From positions 124,001 to 188,000 of the forward strand of contig JAPYMA010000530.1 in assembly GCA_035041965.1 (NCBI GenBank): a DNA stretch of 64,000 nucleotides, written 5' to 3'. The DNA comes from Anisakis pegreffii (lineage: Eukaryota; Nematoda; Chromadorea; Rhabditida; Anisakidae). Position 1 is the stretch's first letter, and every line of letters begins with the position of its first letter. Below are positions 1 through 11,591 of this stretch, one piece after another. The notes beneath the pieces are model-generated. The model ran no database searches. It saw nothing but the letters and a program-made list of their open reading frames with translations, and was not told the DNA's origin. The translations under genes and the position numbers were made by a program.

Positions 1-3000
1 ATATGCCGGATGCGTTGCGCAGAGAAATTTTTGAATATTTTCATGGAATATTTGCGATGATATAACCTGATGATCGGTTATTTTTGATGGAATATTTGCG
101 AGGTGATTGGTTCAAACTGAATGTCGATTAATAGTAACATTCGTCGTGAACATCTGATGTTGTAATAGTAATACAGTCACAGCAAAGATGCACTGTGCTG
201 GTGAGAAGATTTGATTGATCAGGTGCTACGAACATTCGCGAAAGATTTCTTCTCTCGACTGACGAATTCATGAGAAGATCTCTTCAGAATATCGGAGAGG
301 GGCCAAGCATTTGACCCATCAAAAGTTCTCTCCGATCCATGAAAGGATTAATCCATTGAACGTTGACCGAATTTGATGTTAACTCGGCGATAGCTTCCGT
401 GTGAGATTGGAAAGAACAATATGGAGAAGGGACGGAGAAGGGGAGGACAGCACTTTAGTTCATATCTCCGAGTGCCTCAGGTATATGACATATTGTCGTA
501 GGGAAAGGAAATGGCAGTAAGCAGGGAATGGAAAAATCCGGATAGCGGTACCTTTGCAACAGCATAGTATAACTGATTATATCCGAATAGCAATCAAATC
601 CAGAAGGTCATCCATCCGCGAAATTCGACGAACGTTGAGAGGAATAACTGCTTGATTGATGAGTCGTTGGCACAATGTTACCTTATGGATTGTTGTGTAA
701 GTGAACGTGGCGGTGAGAAGTCGATGGCTTTTGCGATGATGTTGACGACTCGACGAGTTATTAGCATTCATTGAATTTACATAATCATAAAGAGTGAATA
801 ACATGAATAGATAATACAAATGAAAATAAACTAATCAAACACAACTGAAATAACTTTTTCAACAAAAATTTCATCATTCATCAAACATTGATTTACGCGT
901 GGCCATAAATGAAGTGAATGCAACGCATCACACTTCTCTTACATTACTCAAACCATCTTATCCACTTGATCAGAACCCAAAAAAGTTCGAAAATCCCCAC
1001 GCATGAGTCACTCTAATCGAGCTCCAAAATCTCCACGCGTATATCACTGTAATCAGGCTCACAATAATCAAGTTCCATTCAACAAAATGCTTCAGTGCAC
1101 CTACACTAAAAAAGAAAAAATCTGATATAATTTTAAAAAACACTCATTACATAATAACACATTACCTCATCATCAACTTCGGACACTAAATGCTTCTACA
1201 TACAATCTTCAACCTAACAAGATTCCTAGACGTATAATATATCAATCACATTGCTAAAATTCCTCTAACAACAGAAAAAAATTAATATCGCTCAAAATTC
1301 TCTTCTTAACAGTCACAATAACGCTATCCATACGAAGATTCTTTGAATTTCCCCCATTCCTCTGAATTCGAAGGAATAATTGCATTTTAGTTTGTTGCTT
1401 AACTGTTACAGATGATCACATTACGTCTCATTGATACTCAAACTTATGATGTTACTTCCTGACATCTTTGTATCTCATCACTTCTCTGAATTTGACTTCT
1501 TAATCTTATCACACAAACAGACTATATCATACTATCGCAATTCATCAATTCACACAATTCTAGGGTTGTGTATGAATACAAAATTTATCATCTAACAAAT
1601 CGACTTCATAATCTTTTTTATAATTAACCTGTATTTTCAATGACAACTCATCATTGTTCTTACTTCACCCTCTAGTTTTTTTCATTGCTTCATTTATTCA
1701 GCAACTCACCATAATATTAGCTCATCCCTTCTATGAATATTCGTTTATATTGATTTCTTTCATCGTAACTTAACAAGAACTTGTAAGGAGTGACTTTGCG
1801 TTAAAATATTCATTGATGAATTCAATCGATCGCGGTAAATGCGATCATTTTTGAGGGGAGGGATGCCAAAAATTTATTCAAGCTCTCTCAAAAAAAAAAA
1901 CTCCACAGCCACTGGTGACATGCTTTAAACAAAGTTATCTACCGTTCTCACACTGAGTCAAAGGTCTGAGAGACTCAAAAATAGTTTTTTGCTTAAAATA
2001 AATCCATACCTAAGGTCACTGGCTAGTGTTATTGAAAGTTTTTGAAAGAGGTGCTGAATGTAAGTCTTAGTGCACTCATCTCATCAGTATAACAAATTAC
2101 TTAAGTCACCTCAGTCATACTTCAGTAACCTATTCTCAATTGCAATCAAATACGGCATGCAAACACTGCGCACTGAACGCAATGAATATCATGCAACAAA
2201 TGAGGAATGATGACAACAAAAATAACGGTTAAAACATAATAATATCATGAATCTAGAGGAGCATAGCTGATAATTTTATAAACCATTTTTGCCTCATTCC
2301 ATAAATATTATTGATTGCAGCACTTCATTTTTCAGCAAAATGCTTAAATTTTTCGAAATTAGCAATGCTCCTCACCCTTCAGCTACATCATCTGCTTTCA
2401 AGATTCTTTCAACAATGTTCTCAAAACGCCTGCACTTATTTATTTTTCGCTTTTACTGATAACGAATCAGATAATCCGATCATATTTGCGGACAATAATT
2501 TCAGTGCAAATACAATCAAAATTTGCGAAAGTATGTAGAATTTTGAACTCAAGATTCAAAGTTTCCTCAACAATAAGTTCGAACTAGCTCAAAACTTCTT
2601 GATGAGTGCGATGAAAGCAGATGATATAATACGACGACAAACACAACATGCAAACCAAATTTCAAACCATGTATTGCCGATTTATTAGGCAATTTGCGTC
2701 CACTCGAATTACTCCAACCAACGAAATGTTTCGCACATTCCAATACCAAACCATCCGTCATCATCCATTCCAGCCATCAGTGATCCATCCATAAATCGAC
2801 CAATATCCGATGCTCAACATGCTGAAACAGGAAACATGAACACAACTGCAACGTGCTTCTGCACCAACGATATGCAGCTTCCCTTTCTATAACATCCAAC
2901 CAATTTTAAACAGATTTTTCGCCGAGTAATAAAACATTCCAAATGACTCTTAAGAAAAATTCCAGTTCAGTTAGTTGAAACATAATTAGCGGATTCGAAC

Positions 3001-3700
3001 TAATAACTTTAAATATTTTCAAACATTTGCATGATTGTGTTAATCGAATGATAAGAACATGTAGAAGAACTTCATCTGGCTGGTATCATGAAAATTGTAC
3101 GATGAGATCACTGAGGACAAATAACCTCGAGAAATAAAAATTGAAATTCTGAAGGCAATTGAAAAAAAGCCGACCTTTGAAGATTTTTTGTGATATATTC
3201 GCATTGTTTACATCATCCCAATCGTTGACCACAATGTTGCTGAAGAATCACCAAATTCGTCATCGTCCATTCGAAAATCTACCATCGACTGACATCGCAC
3301 CATCCATTTTGATTTGCCGATATGATAGCTAGGTACATATTAAGAGGGGCGGGAGGGGGGATGATATTGAAGAATTTTGATCATGGCTAAAAATTGCCAT
3401 AATCGCTCACAGTTCTCTTACCTTTCAACATACCTGTTTGTTCCTGGTTGCCGTTCCAACTCCATGATTTTGTCTCATTTACCGACATATGCACTCAGCT
3501 ATCGCCACTTATCCTGAATTCTCACAACATTTGAGATACTTAAGCTAGCGATAAAAATGAAAATGTTTAAGAAACTAGAGAATTCAAAAATCATCCTAAC
3601 TCAGTTAATTTCATAAAGTTGCTGGGAAAATTTGAAAAAAAAACATTACGTTATGAAAAAATTTGTTTATGTGACTATGTCCTAGTCACTTTCAGCGCTG
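1..3700. other. no gene recognised
   Basis: This AT-rich stretch holds no reading frame I can support as an exon. The first 100 bases contain a short direct duplication (a 13-base block at about 45-58 and again at about 88-101). A short open segment at 421-480 ends at a possible donor, but it has no partner exon. The area may be the intron or flank of a gene that begins left of the window. Confidence 0.4.
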
Positions 3701-3760
3701 GTGATTGGATATATTTGGTCGCCGCCGTTAACCCACCGACCCACGTTGTGGGTTCGTCCG

Positions 3761-5740
3761 CTAGTCGATGCGGACGACGCGGATATCTTCATCGTCCGAA
3801 GACGATGCCCTGGATCGTTTTGCGGAAGTTCGGCTGCCACTCGCCGAACTTCCGCCCTCCGCCGGACGGAGACGCTTTCGCACCAATTGCGAAAGCGCCT
3901 CCCCGCCTTCAGACTCAATGGCCATATGCGAAAAATCGCGGCCAAGAGCCCGAAGACGGGCTACGGCCACCTCACGGGCACGAAGTGCCCGCATCGATGC
4001 CCCGATGCACCTCTCGGTGCGGTGGGCATCCAGGCGAACCTGGATTCCCTCCGCTGAGAGGTCATCGGGTACATCGATCCGATGACCGCAGCTGACGCAG
4101 AATGCCAGGTTTTTATGGCACCCTGCGCGCCTGACGTGCACCCGCCAGGCGGCCACGGTCGCGAAACCGATGGCCGGCCTGGCACAGCCGGGAAGCCGGC
4201 AGTGGATCATGCCGGCCTCCACGACGTAAGCTGGACTAGCCAGCTCCGTCAGTTCGGCTGCGAACTGTTGCGGAAGACCGTCCAGACTAGCTGGGCGGAA
4301 TTCCGGCAGTTGCGGGTGCTCCCCGACCGGCTCCGACGTTGGCTGGCGGCGCCTGAAAACAAGAAAACGTAAGAACATTAGAAGAAGATGTTTTTCATAC
4401 AGCAAAAAAACAATTCTACCATCTTAACTGAAAATGTATCTTCTCAGCTCTCAAACTGTTCATTGATCAAGCATTAGCTTTGTTGATTATGTTAACCAGA
4501 AATCATTTACATTGTTTGAACACAATTTTTTTCGCAACCTAATGACTCTATGTGTGAAGGACTATCGCACATTTCATGTCAAGCTATTGTTTTTCTACAA
4601 TGAATAATAATTACAACGAAAAAGTACTAAAAATAAACAATATGTAAAACTTACGATGAGCGTGTATGAAGGGGGGACGGGGGAAGGGGAATGGAGGACT
4701 GGTTAGTAGTTGAGCTGGATGGGGAGAGGGTGGAGGGGGATGGTGGGGGGTCTGTCGTCTCGTCGATGGCCCCGGTTGCGGGCTTCTTGATCTACCCCCC
4801 GCTGGGGCTACGCATGGCCGCCCCTCTGCGACGATGACCTGGCTCTCCGCCAGCGGCCGAAGCGGACGTTCGCTGGGAACGTCGTCGCGGTGCGGCACCC
4901 GCCGCGGCGATCCTTCCCGCCTCTCCGGACGGGGTTCGATGGTGATGACCGTGGGTACGACATTTATGTCGACCCGTCGGCCACCTTCTCTCCCCCTGGC
5001 CTGATAAACGGGATCGAGACCCGCCTGAAATGAAACGTGGTTACAAAAATTGAACAGTAATGCCGGAAGGGATCTTATTCCATCTGGTCATGATGACGTA
5101 CCATTTGGTATTTGGAATGATCTTGTGATAATTTGATACAGTGGAAATTACAATTTCATTCCGAATTCACATTACAGCTCAGATTATATTGCTGAGTGAT
5201 ATGTATGAAAGCAAAGAAAGAAAAAAAAGAACTGAATTTAGAACGTACCCGCTCAGAAGGCCCAAGACAGACGGCGCAATACCGGCCCTGACACTTTAGT
5301 GCCGTATGGATAGGACCAGTAGCCCCGTATGCCCTGGGCCATCCGTTGCCCCCTAGCTCGATGACCAGTAACTGGCACCTAGCCATGAGGCAAACGGCCT
5401 CAAGGATGAGGGTGCAACATTGCCCCCTCATAGCCAAGCGTAGAAAGTGGTCCCTGCCCAAACGGCAGGGATCAAACGCCTGCAGTTGAATCCAGTTGCG
5501 GCGTATGTATGCCGCAATTTTTTCCCGTGGTGGCTTTACCCCAAAGGCCACCAGTGCCTGCTGCAGGTTACTGCAGACGATCCCCATGGATCCCACCGCC
5601 TCTAGGTAGCCCTTGAAAGGCTCTAGTAGGCTCTCGTCCCGCTCCTCCTCTTCGAAGAACTCCTCCTCGTCCTCCTCGTCCTCAAAATAGCCGAATCGCG
5701 GCATCTTTCTGAAACATTTACTTTCCCATGTAATATTCAT
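3761..5740 (-). CDS. GC-rich three-exon gene with Cys/His clusters, possibly mobile-element derived
   Basis: Not recognised. Three GC-rich open blocks are separated by AT-rich introns: 5740-5249 (ATG start, donor GTACGT), 5024-4655 (acceptor TTTCAG, donor GTAAGT) and 4352-3761 (acceptor TTTTCAG, stop TAG). Exon 1 begins with an acidic Glu/Asp run and then a folded-looking domain ending in a Cys-rich patch (KCQGRYCAVCLGP). Exon 2 is rich in Arg and Pro. Exon 3 has CRLPGC followed by W-x-x-H and CH, then CVSCGH and a later H-x-x-x-x-C, so it could bind zinc. It ends in an Arg/Ser/Asp-rich tail. Exons 1 and 2 join in phase, but the exon 2-3 junction is one base short, so a base may be missing in the homopolymers of exon 2 or the copy is broken. 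The composition is unlike every other gene here. Cys/His clusters without a visible reverse transcriptase suggest an element-derived or domesticated gene; this is inference. Confidence 0.55.
3790..3897. repeat. three consecutive perfect hairpins
   Basis: Three perfect inverted repeats follow one another inside exon 3 of the GC-rich gene. The arms are 3790-3796/3801-3807 (7 bp, 4-base loop), 3822-3834/3843-3855 (13 bp, 8-base loop) and 3873-3882/3888-3897 (10 bp, 5-base loop). They lie in the last 140 bases of the coding strand. Such spacing suggests selected RNA or DNA structure, for example an element's 3' end. Confidence 0.8.
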
Positions 5741-7508
5741 CTACACAATGTGATATCATTCGACATCATCGTCAACACCGCCGACGCGTTTCGATTACGA
5801 AAGACTATAAAACGGATACGTAAAATACGGAGAATATATTTCATCAACGATTGGCATTCAATAGTTTCAAGGGTCATCCTTACCATCATTCATCTGTATC
5901 TAATTATAATTTAAACGCTTGATAAGAAAGGACTAGTCAGTGTATAATCAGACTTCCAGCGTGAAATTTTGAAAAATGAAATAAGCTTCAGTGCAGAAGC
6001 GCGATGATTTGGATCACACCTAAATAAAAATAAGGTGTTTACGTTGACTGAGAAGGGAACCTTTCAAGTATCGTGAATGCTATGACAGCCATATCCTATT
6101 CATTAAGGCGACTTGCTATATGCCTGATTGGAAGCAACAAAGAAATCATGAAAAGTACTTGATCCTAAGCATTCACTCTATAATACAATCAAGAAATAAT
6201 ATTTGGTTCTGAAATCGCGAAAGAACACATCATATTTTATAAATATAAAGTACTAACGCTTCCACGGACAAGAACTGAAAATTGCATGGCAAAAAACGAG
6301 ATTGTTTATGACTGTTCGGACATTTCATGATTAATATCTGTAAAAAACAGTCTAATAGAGAATTTTGTTGCCAGCAGCAGCAAATTAGCCGATGAAATGA
6401 ATCAAAATCGCGATATATCGAAGTTAAAACAAAGAAGTGAAGGAATAATATTTAAAAGTGTAAGTTTGAGGTGATGCGAGCGGTGATTACAAACCATGTG
6501 TATGTGCCTCAAACTCTCCAACGTAACTTGACATTAATTTGACAATTAGCTTGAGCTTTTTCTTCTATCCTCAACTGAAATTTATACTCGAGAAATTTAA
6601 TTCAGATCGCTGATTCACACGCATACGCACTGCACACTGCGCAGACTGGAATATTCGCATCGGTTCCACACAACGCGTCACGGTCATTTAGCGAACTTTC
6701 ACACATCACTTTTTCCGACCGTGGAACATGACTATTCACACACAATTTTTTTCGTCCGAATTCGTTTTTTTTTTGGTTTTTTGACAGTTTCCGGAATGGA
6801 ATATTTGAACTCGAAAGCTTCATGTGCCACGATTGAGATGAGACCAGGTAGTTCACAATTTCAGGAATTATGGAGCGGCTCTGAGAGTTCTGAATAACTG
6901 ACTGCGTTTAGATCCGTTCGAATGAGTTTATCTCCTCAGTTGCTATTTACGCTTTCGTTTAAATAATTTCGCTTGCTTTTATTCATTCAGTTTACTAAAT
7001 TCATTCCTTCGCACAATATCTGCGCATTGTTGCATATATTATAATAATAGCTTGTATTGATAATCCTTGATATTGTTTTCTCACCAGTTGTTGAATTTTG
7101 CGATGATTGTAAAGACTTTAAATTCTCATCTAACTATCATCGAACTTCAGATTCATTGCTGACATTTGTTATTTGTCCACCAAATTCCTGCTTTTGGATT
7201 ATGAAAATTCAATTAAGTAATCTCAATGCCTTGCTTACTGCGCTCAAAATTTTCGATTATTTCGTTGATTGCAACGCGGACATGAAATGCTTGTCGTTTT
7301 GTAGGATTTGTTCGAGTGTTTGACATGTAGCTTCTTGCGATTTTAAGAATTCATTCTTTCGTACAACGTATGAATACAATGATCACTAATATCTCTTATT
7401 ATCAGCATTACGGCGAGTGATATTGAGTGCGATAATTTACGAAATTGTTGAGATATATTCACGTAAGAATCGTTCGGATAATTGCTATCATGAAATCATC
7501 GTTTTCAG
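5741..7508. other. no gene recognised
   Basis: This is AT-rich sequence between the GC-rich minus-strand gene and the first supported exon of the plus-strand gene. The 84-residue minus-strand frame at 6602-6856 has no splice or protein support. The missing upstream exons of the plus-strand gene may lie here or beyond the left edge. Confidence 0.4.
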
Positions 7509-10500
7509 ACGATCACGTGGATCGCATAGTTGAACGGTTATACGCGAACATCGACGTGGTCAAACGCGTCCAAATAATCTCAGGTTTTTTCACACATTAT
7601 TGAATATATTCTTTATTATCATAAAATCAACAATATTTGTTTATAATGAGAAGGAAACACTGATTTTTTTGTAATTTGATGTACCAAACTTCTATATTTA
7701 ACTAATATGTGTTTTATCTGTAATAGTATTGAAATATTTGAATGTTATTATGATTAATAATGCTATTTCAGCATTATAATGATATTGCTTTCAGCACCTC
7801 CCCATGACCCTTTTCATTAATTTGTTTATTTTACTTGATAATTTCTTTCAAAGTGTTTCAATTTTTACTATTCTTAATTATACGCTCACAGTTTTCTTAT
7901 TTTTCAACATATTATGTTTGGTATTTCCTTGTTTGAGAGTAACGATACCGATGATTATAGGTAGGTAGAGATAGATATATATCTGGATTAGTTTACTGGA
8001 TTATTGGATTAAAGCTGAAGCAAGCATTCATAAGAGTTTCATGAGTGAAAGACAACCACGTATCATCAAGCCAGCTCAGGCTTAGACGTGTCATTTTACT
8101 TCGTCAAATAATATTTCCGTCTCACTCAAAACAACGACTCATTGATGCATCAGTCCTCTTCATCGAATAGTATCTGCTCAATAATAATGCGTCATCACTT
8201 ATTCTGAATCTCATCTCGGTGATCTTCATGAAGCAAGTGTCGCTCCATTGTTTTTCTTTTTTTCTTCCATATTCCACATCGCATTGGTTGAAAATTTTAG
8301 CAAGTCGAGAATTCGTTTGCTCTTTTGTTTCACATGTCAAATGCATTCACCATACAATTAATCAAATTTCACACTCACCTTGTGTTGTTCTTTATATCTC
8401 AGATTCATTTATACTTAGGGGAATGAATGCTGGCTATGAACGATTGCAAGTATATCATTAATGTAGTTTCACAATGCAACATTTGCCATATATGGCATTG
8501 GCTAGAAATAGCTACGGAAAACGAATGGTTGCGTGTGAATGTTTTACAATTTTCCCATTGAACACCGATTGCAATCCATAGTTCCCCATTTAAAAATTGA
8601 TGCACAACAATCTTTCTTGTTAATGCTTTTTTCTTCGTTATGAATTACCCGATGTCAACGCCTACCTCTATAGATTGGCTCAATTTGAGTGTATCCGAGT
8701 GCCAGATATTCTCCGAAAAAAATGCTCTCAATGATGCGAAATTTGAGATTTTTTCCACGAAAGACAAACCAAATTCGATTCAATTTTCTAATTTTCGTTC
8801 GCATGCTTGTTGCTGCTCATACAAATACTACATACGAGCGTTATGCTTCTATATCATACTGCATTCTCAACGGTTGTATTTTCCTGACTGACTGGAAACC
8901 AAATGGAAAAAGAACTCATTTTCATTATTTTCGTCGCACAACCGTTTATATCACCCTTCATCTTGGTGATTGCTGTTGGGTTTAGTGGACAAATCCGTGC
9001 AAATATTCCTTGCACTTGCCCGTCTCGTTACTTGTAATGATTGCCTCTCAACTGTTCGTCGTATTCAATTCTGTCTTCTCGATTGACCACTTGACTGACA
9101 CTTATGCTTAATTATCGTACAAACCAATAGGCTCACTGAACGCATTACTTCAAGCGCAAGCCCTGAGCTATTCGCTTGTTAACGATAAAATTAAATGAGA
9201 CAGCTGAGATTGAATGTTATAATCCGTAAGGAACGGGTGCATTTTGAAGCCAATAATTCATCAATTGAACGAACTCCATGTATTCAAGCGAAATGAGTTA
9301 TGTGTAGTGAATGACATAGAATTTAACGGTGTTGTGTTGATCGCTTCAAATGAAAGCAATTACGTTCAGCTAATAATGAATGTGAGCATGTGTGCTGCTG
9401 CAGTATCATACGTCGTCCATTTATATTAAATGAATATGTTTATCTTTCATGGATACGAATCAATTACCTTACTCACATGTTGCCCAACAAACCAAACTCT
9501 CTTTCACATTGTTTTCATAACACTGATCATAGTATCATCCAAAACAATAGCAATAATAACATTATAATCTAATATTCATAATATTATATTATAATTATAA
9601 TACTATTATATTTGTTTGTAATAATACGAAACTTGGTTCACTAAATGCTAACTTAATGACATTTATACAAATCATGAATGAAACGATGTAGGAAAGTAAC
9701 TATTCTCTGATTGAAGCATCGCTTTATTCCGTTAAATGTTGGCATTTTATCATGGATTTTTTAAGGTGAATTAACCGTCACTGCTTCATCACTCGATAAT
9801 CGGTAACATTATTCTCTTTTCAAATATTTCTATTATATTTCATTCCATTATTTGGGTGTTGCATTCATTCGTTTCCGCATCCGAATTCAAAGAATGTCAT
9901 TTTGATGTCGTATACACTCTCGAGAATATTACTTCACCTTCTTCAATCCAATCCTGGTAACATAAACTCATCATTGTTAATACCGTTGATGTTCTGATAA
10001 AGTTAATGACTGCTAAGCAATTCTATCCGTCAATTGTATGAATGCTCATACATATGAGTTGTGGGTTGAACGCAACTGATGACCATATTCGGTTCGTGTT
10101 GTTTATAAATGCCTTCCAATGATTAGGAAAGCTTTAAAGAAATAAACTGAAACCAAAAAAGTACCTAACGAAATAAACACAGCCAGCCATCATCAGTGAG
10201 ATGTGCCAGTGCATAATTTACTTCACTGATCAGCTGCTCTATCAAAATTGGATTTGCACGCTTGTTTGAGGGCTTAGTTTAAGCTTTTTGTTCTTTAGCA
10301 ATCCTACCGTCAAATCGTTTTTTAACTCAATTCAATTATCTGTTGATTAGTGATGATTTAAGTTTCATCCCAATGAGCATATAAGTGAAAGATATTTTGC
10401 TATGAGCCAGATCTACTCGTCACTTGTCTGTCATGACTGCAATTGTCCTACGATGGATTTTGAGTTGGTTTTTTTGGTTTAAAAAAATAGCTGAAATCGA

Positions 10501-11591
10501 TGGAATATATAACATGAAATAGAAGGAATGACTATCAAACGTTGCATCCACTAATTATTGTGTTGGAGGAATGAGGTCATTAAGTCATGCATCGATGTTC
10601 CGAGCATATTGTGTGTGTATGAGCGTTGGTTGACTGTAAATTTTACGCAGAATAGAACGACTCTGTGCTAAACTTGTTTCACTGAATTTACAGAATTGTA
10701 TCGGCTTTCTATTAAGTATTCAGCATGAAGCGCCTACTTATTCTTACGAAGTGAATTTGATGCAAAACCTTTGTTTCCTTCATTACGTAAGGAAATATGT
10801 GCGAGCTTATGAGCATGATCGATTGTAGCCTTGATCCGTTCAGACAACCTTTCAACTCTTTACTCGAATATGACAGATTGAATCGAATGTATTAATTGAA
10901 GCCCATTTGAATTTCATTTTCAGACGAAAGAAGACATTGATATCGAGATTGTGAATTTCCTGGACGATTCTCCAGCCTTCCAGCCTGTATCCAATCAAGT
11001 ATTTCAGTTGAATTCCCTAGGTTCCCCGGGTCGTCAACATCATCAATTGTTTGAGCTATGAATATGTGAGTGTTTCGAAATAAACTTTTAAAGATTCGTT
11101 CACATCAAAAATATCCACTGGAAAATGTTGGAATGTGGATTGTTATTTCATGAGTTTTAGGACGATTTTGGTGGACAAAAACCAATTATTCAACGAAAGA
11201 AATCGATAAAATTTCTTTCACGAGCTTGTCATTTGAATGGACTTGTCATATGTCACTTAACATTGAATTTGTTTAAGTTGACGCGAATTCAATTGAAGTG
11301 AAAATTGTATAATTTGATGACAGGTTCAATGTGGATTTTGTCGATCGAAGACACAGCTATCATCCTGAGATGCGTTACTATCACTCAGCTCAAAGCACCT
11401 GTCCAACTGTAAGTCTTTCGTTTATCGTCTCTTATCGCACTTTTTCTATCAGTTTTTAAAGCTGTTTTACTGCGCTAGTTTCAGACCTCTTATTATTGTA
11501 AAGATAGTCATTACGAGGCAACCGTTATCAATGATAGGTTTTTGACGACGTTGGCTCATTTTCAAGCTATGGAATTTCGGTTTACGATCTA
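7509..11591 (+). CDS. unrecognised multi-exon gene, 5' end missing
   Basis: Five exon-like blocks join in phase on the plus strand: 7509-7583, 8403-8449, 10924-11048, 11324-11408 and 11485-11591. The first starts after TTTTCAG and reads HVDRIVERLYANIDVVKRVQ. The second adds SFILRGMNAGYERLQ, the third TKEDIDIEIVNFLDDSP. The exon 1-2 phase (1+2 bases) and the exon 2-3 phase (0) both fit, which is the main support. The third exon has an in-frame TGA at 11059-11061. Splicing at the weak donor GTTTGAG (11049) avoids it and continues into FNVDFVDRRHSYHPEM and then TSYYCKDSHYEATVIND. A donor at 11538 could carry the message past 11608 instead of ending at TAA 11589-11591. The start of the protein is not in view. 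The helical, charged first part and the His/Tyr/Ser-rich tail do not match a family I know. Confidence 0.5.

Noticed and set aside
3619..4372. Plus-strand frames of 96-158 codons in the GC-rich block
   Set aside because: They are opposite-strand shadows of the minus-strand exon; GC-rich DNA is open in many frames. Only the minus strand has clean splice sites at both exon edges.
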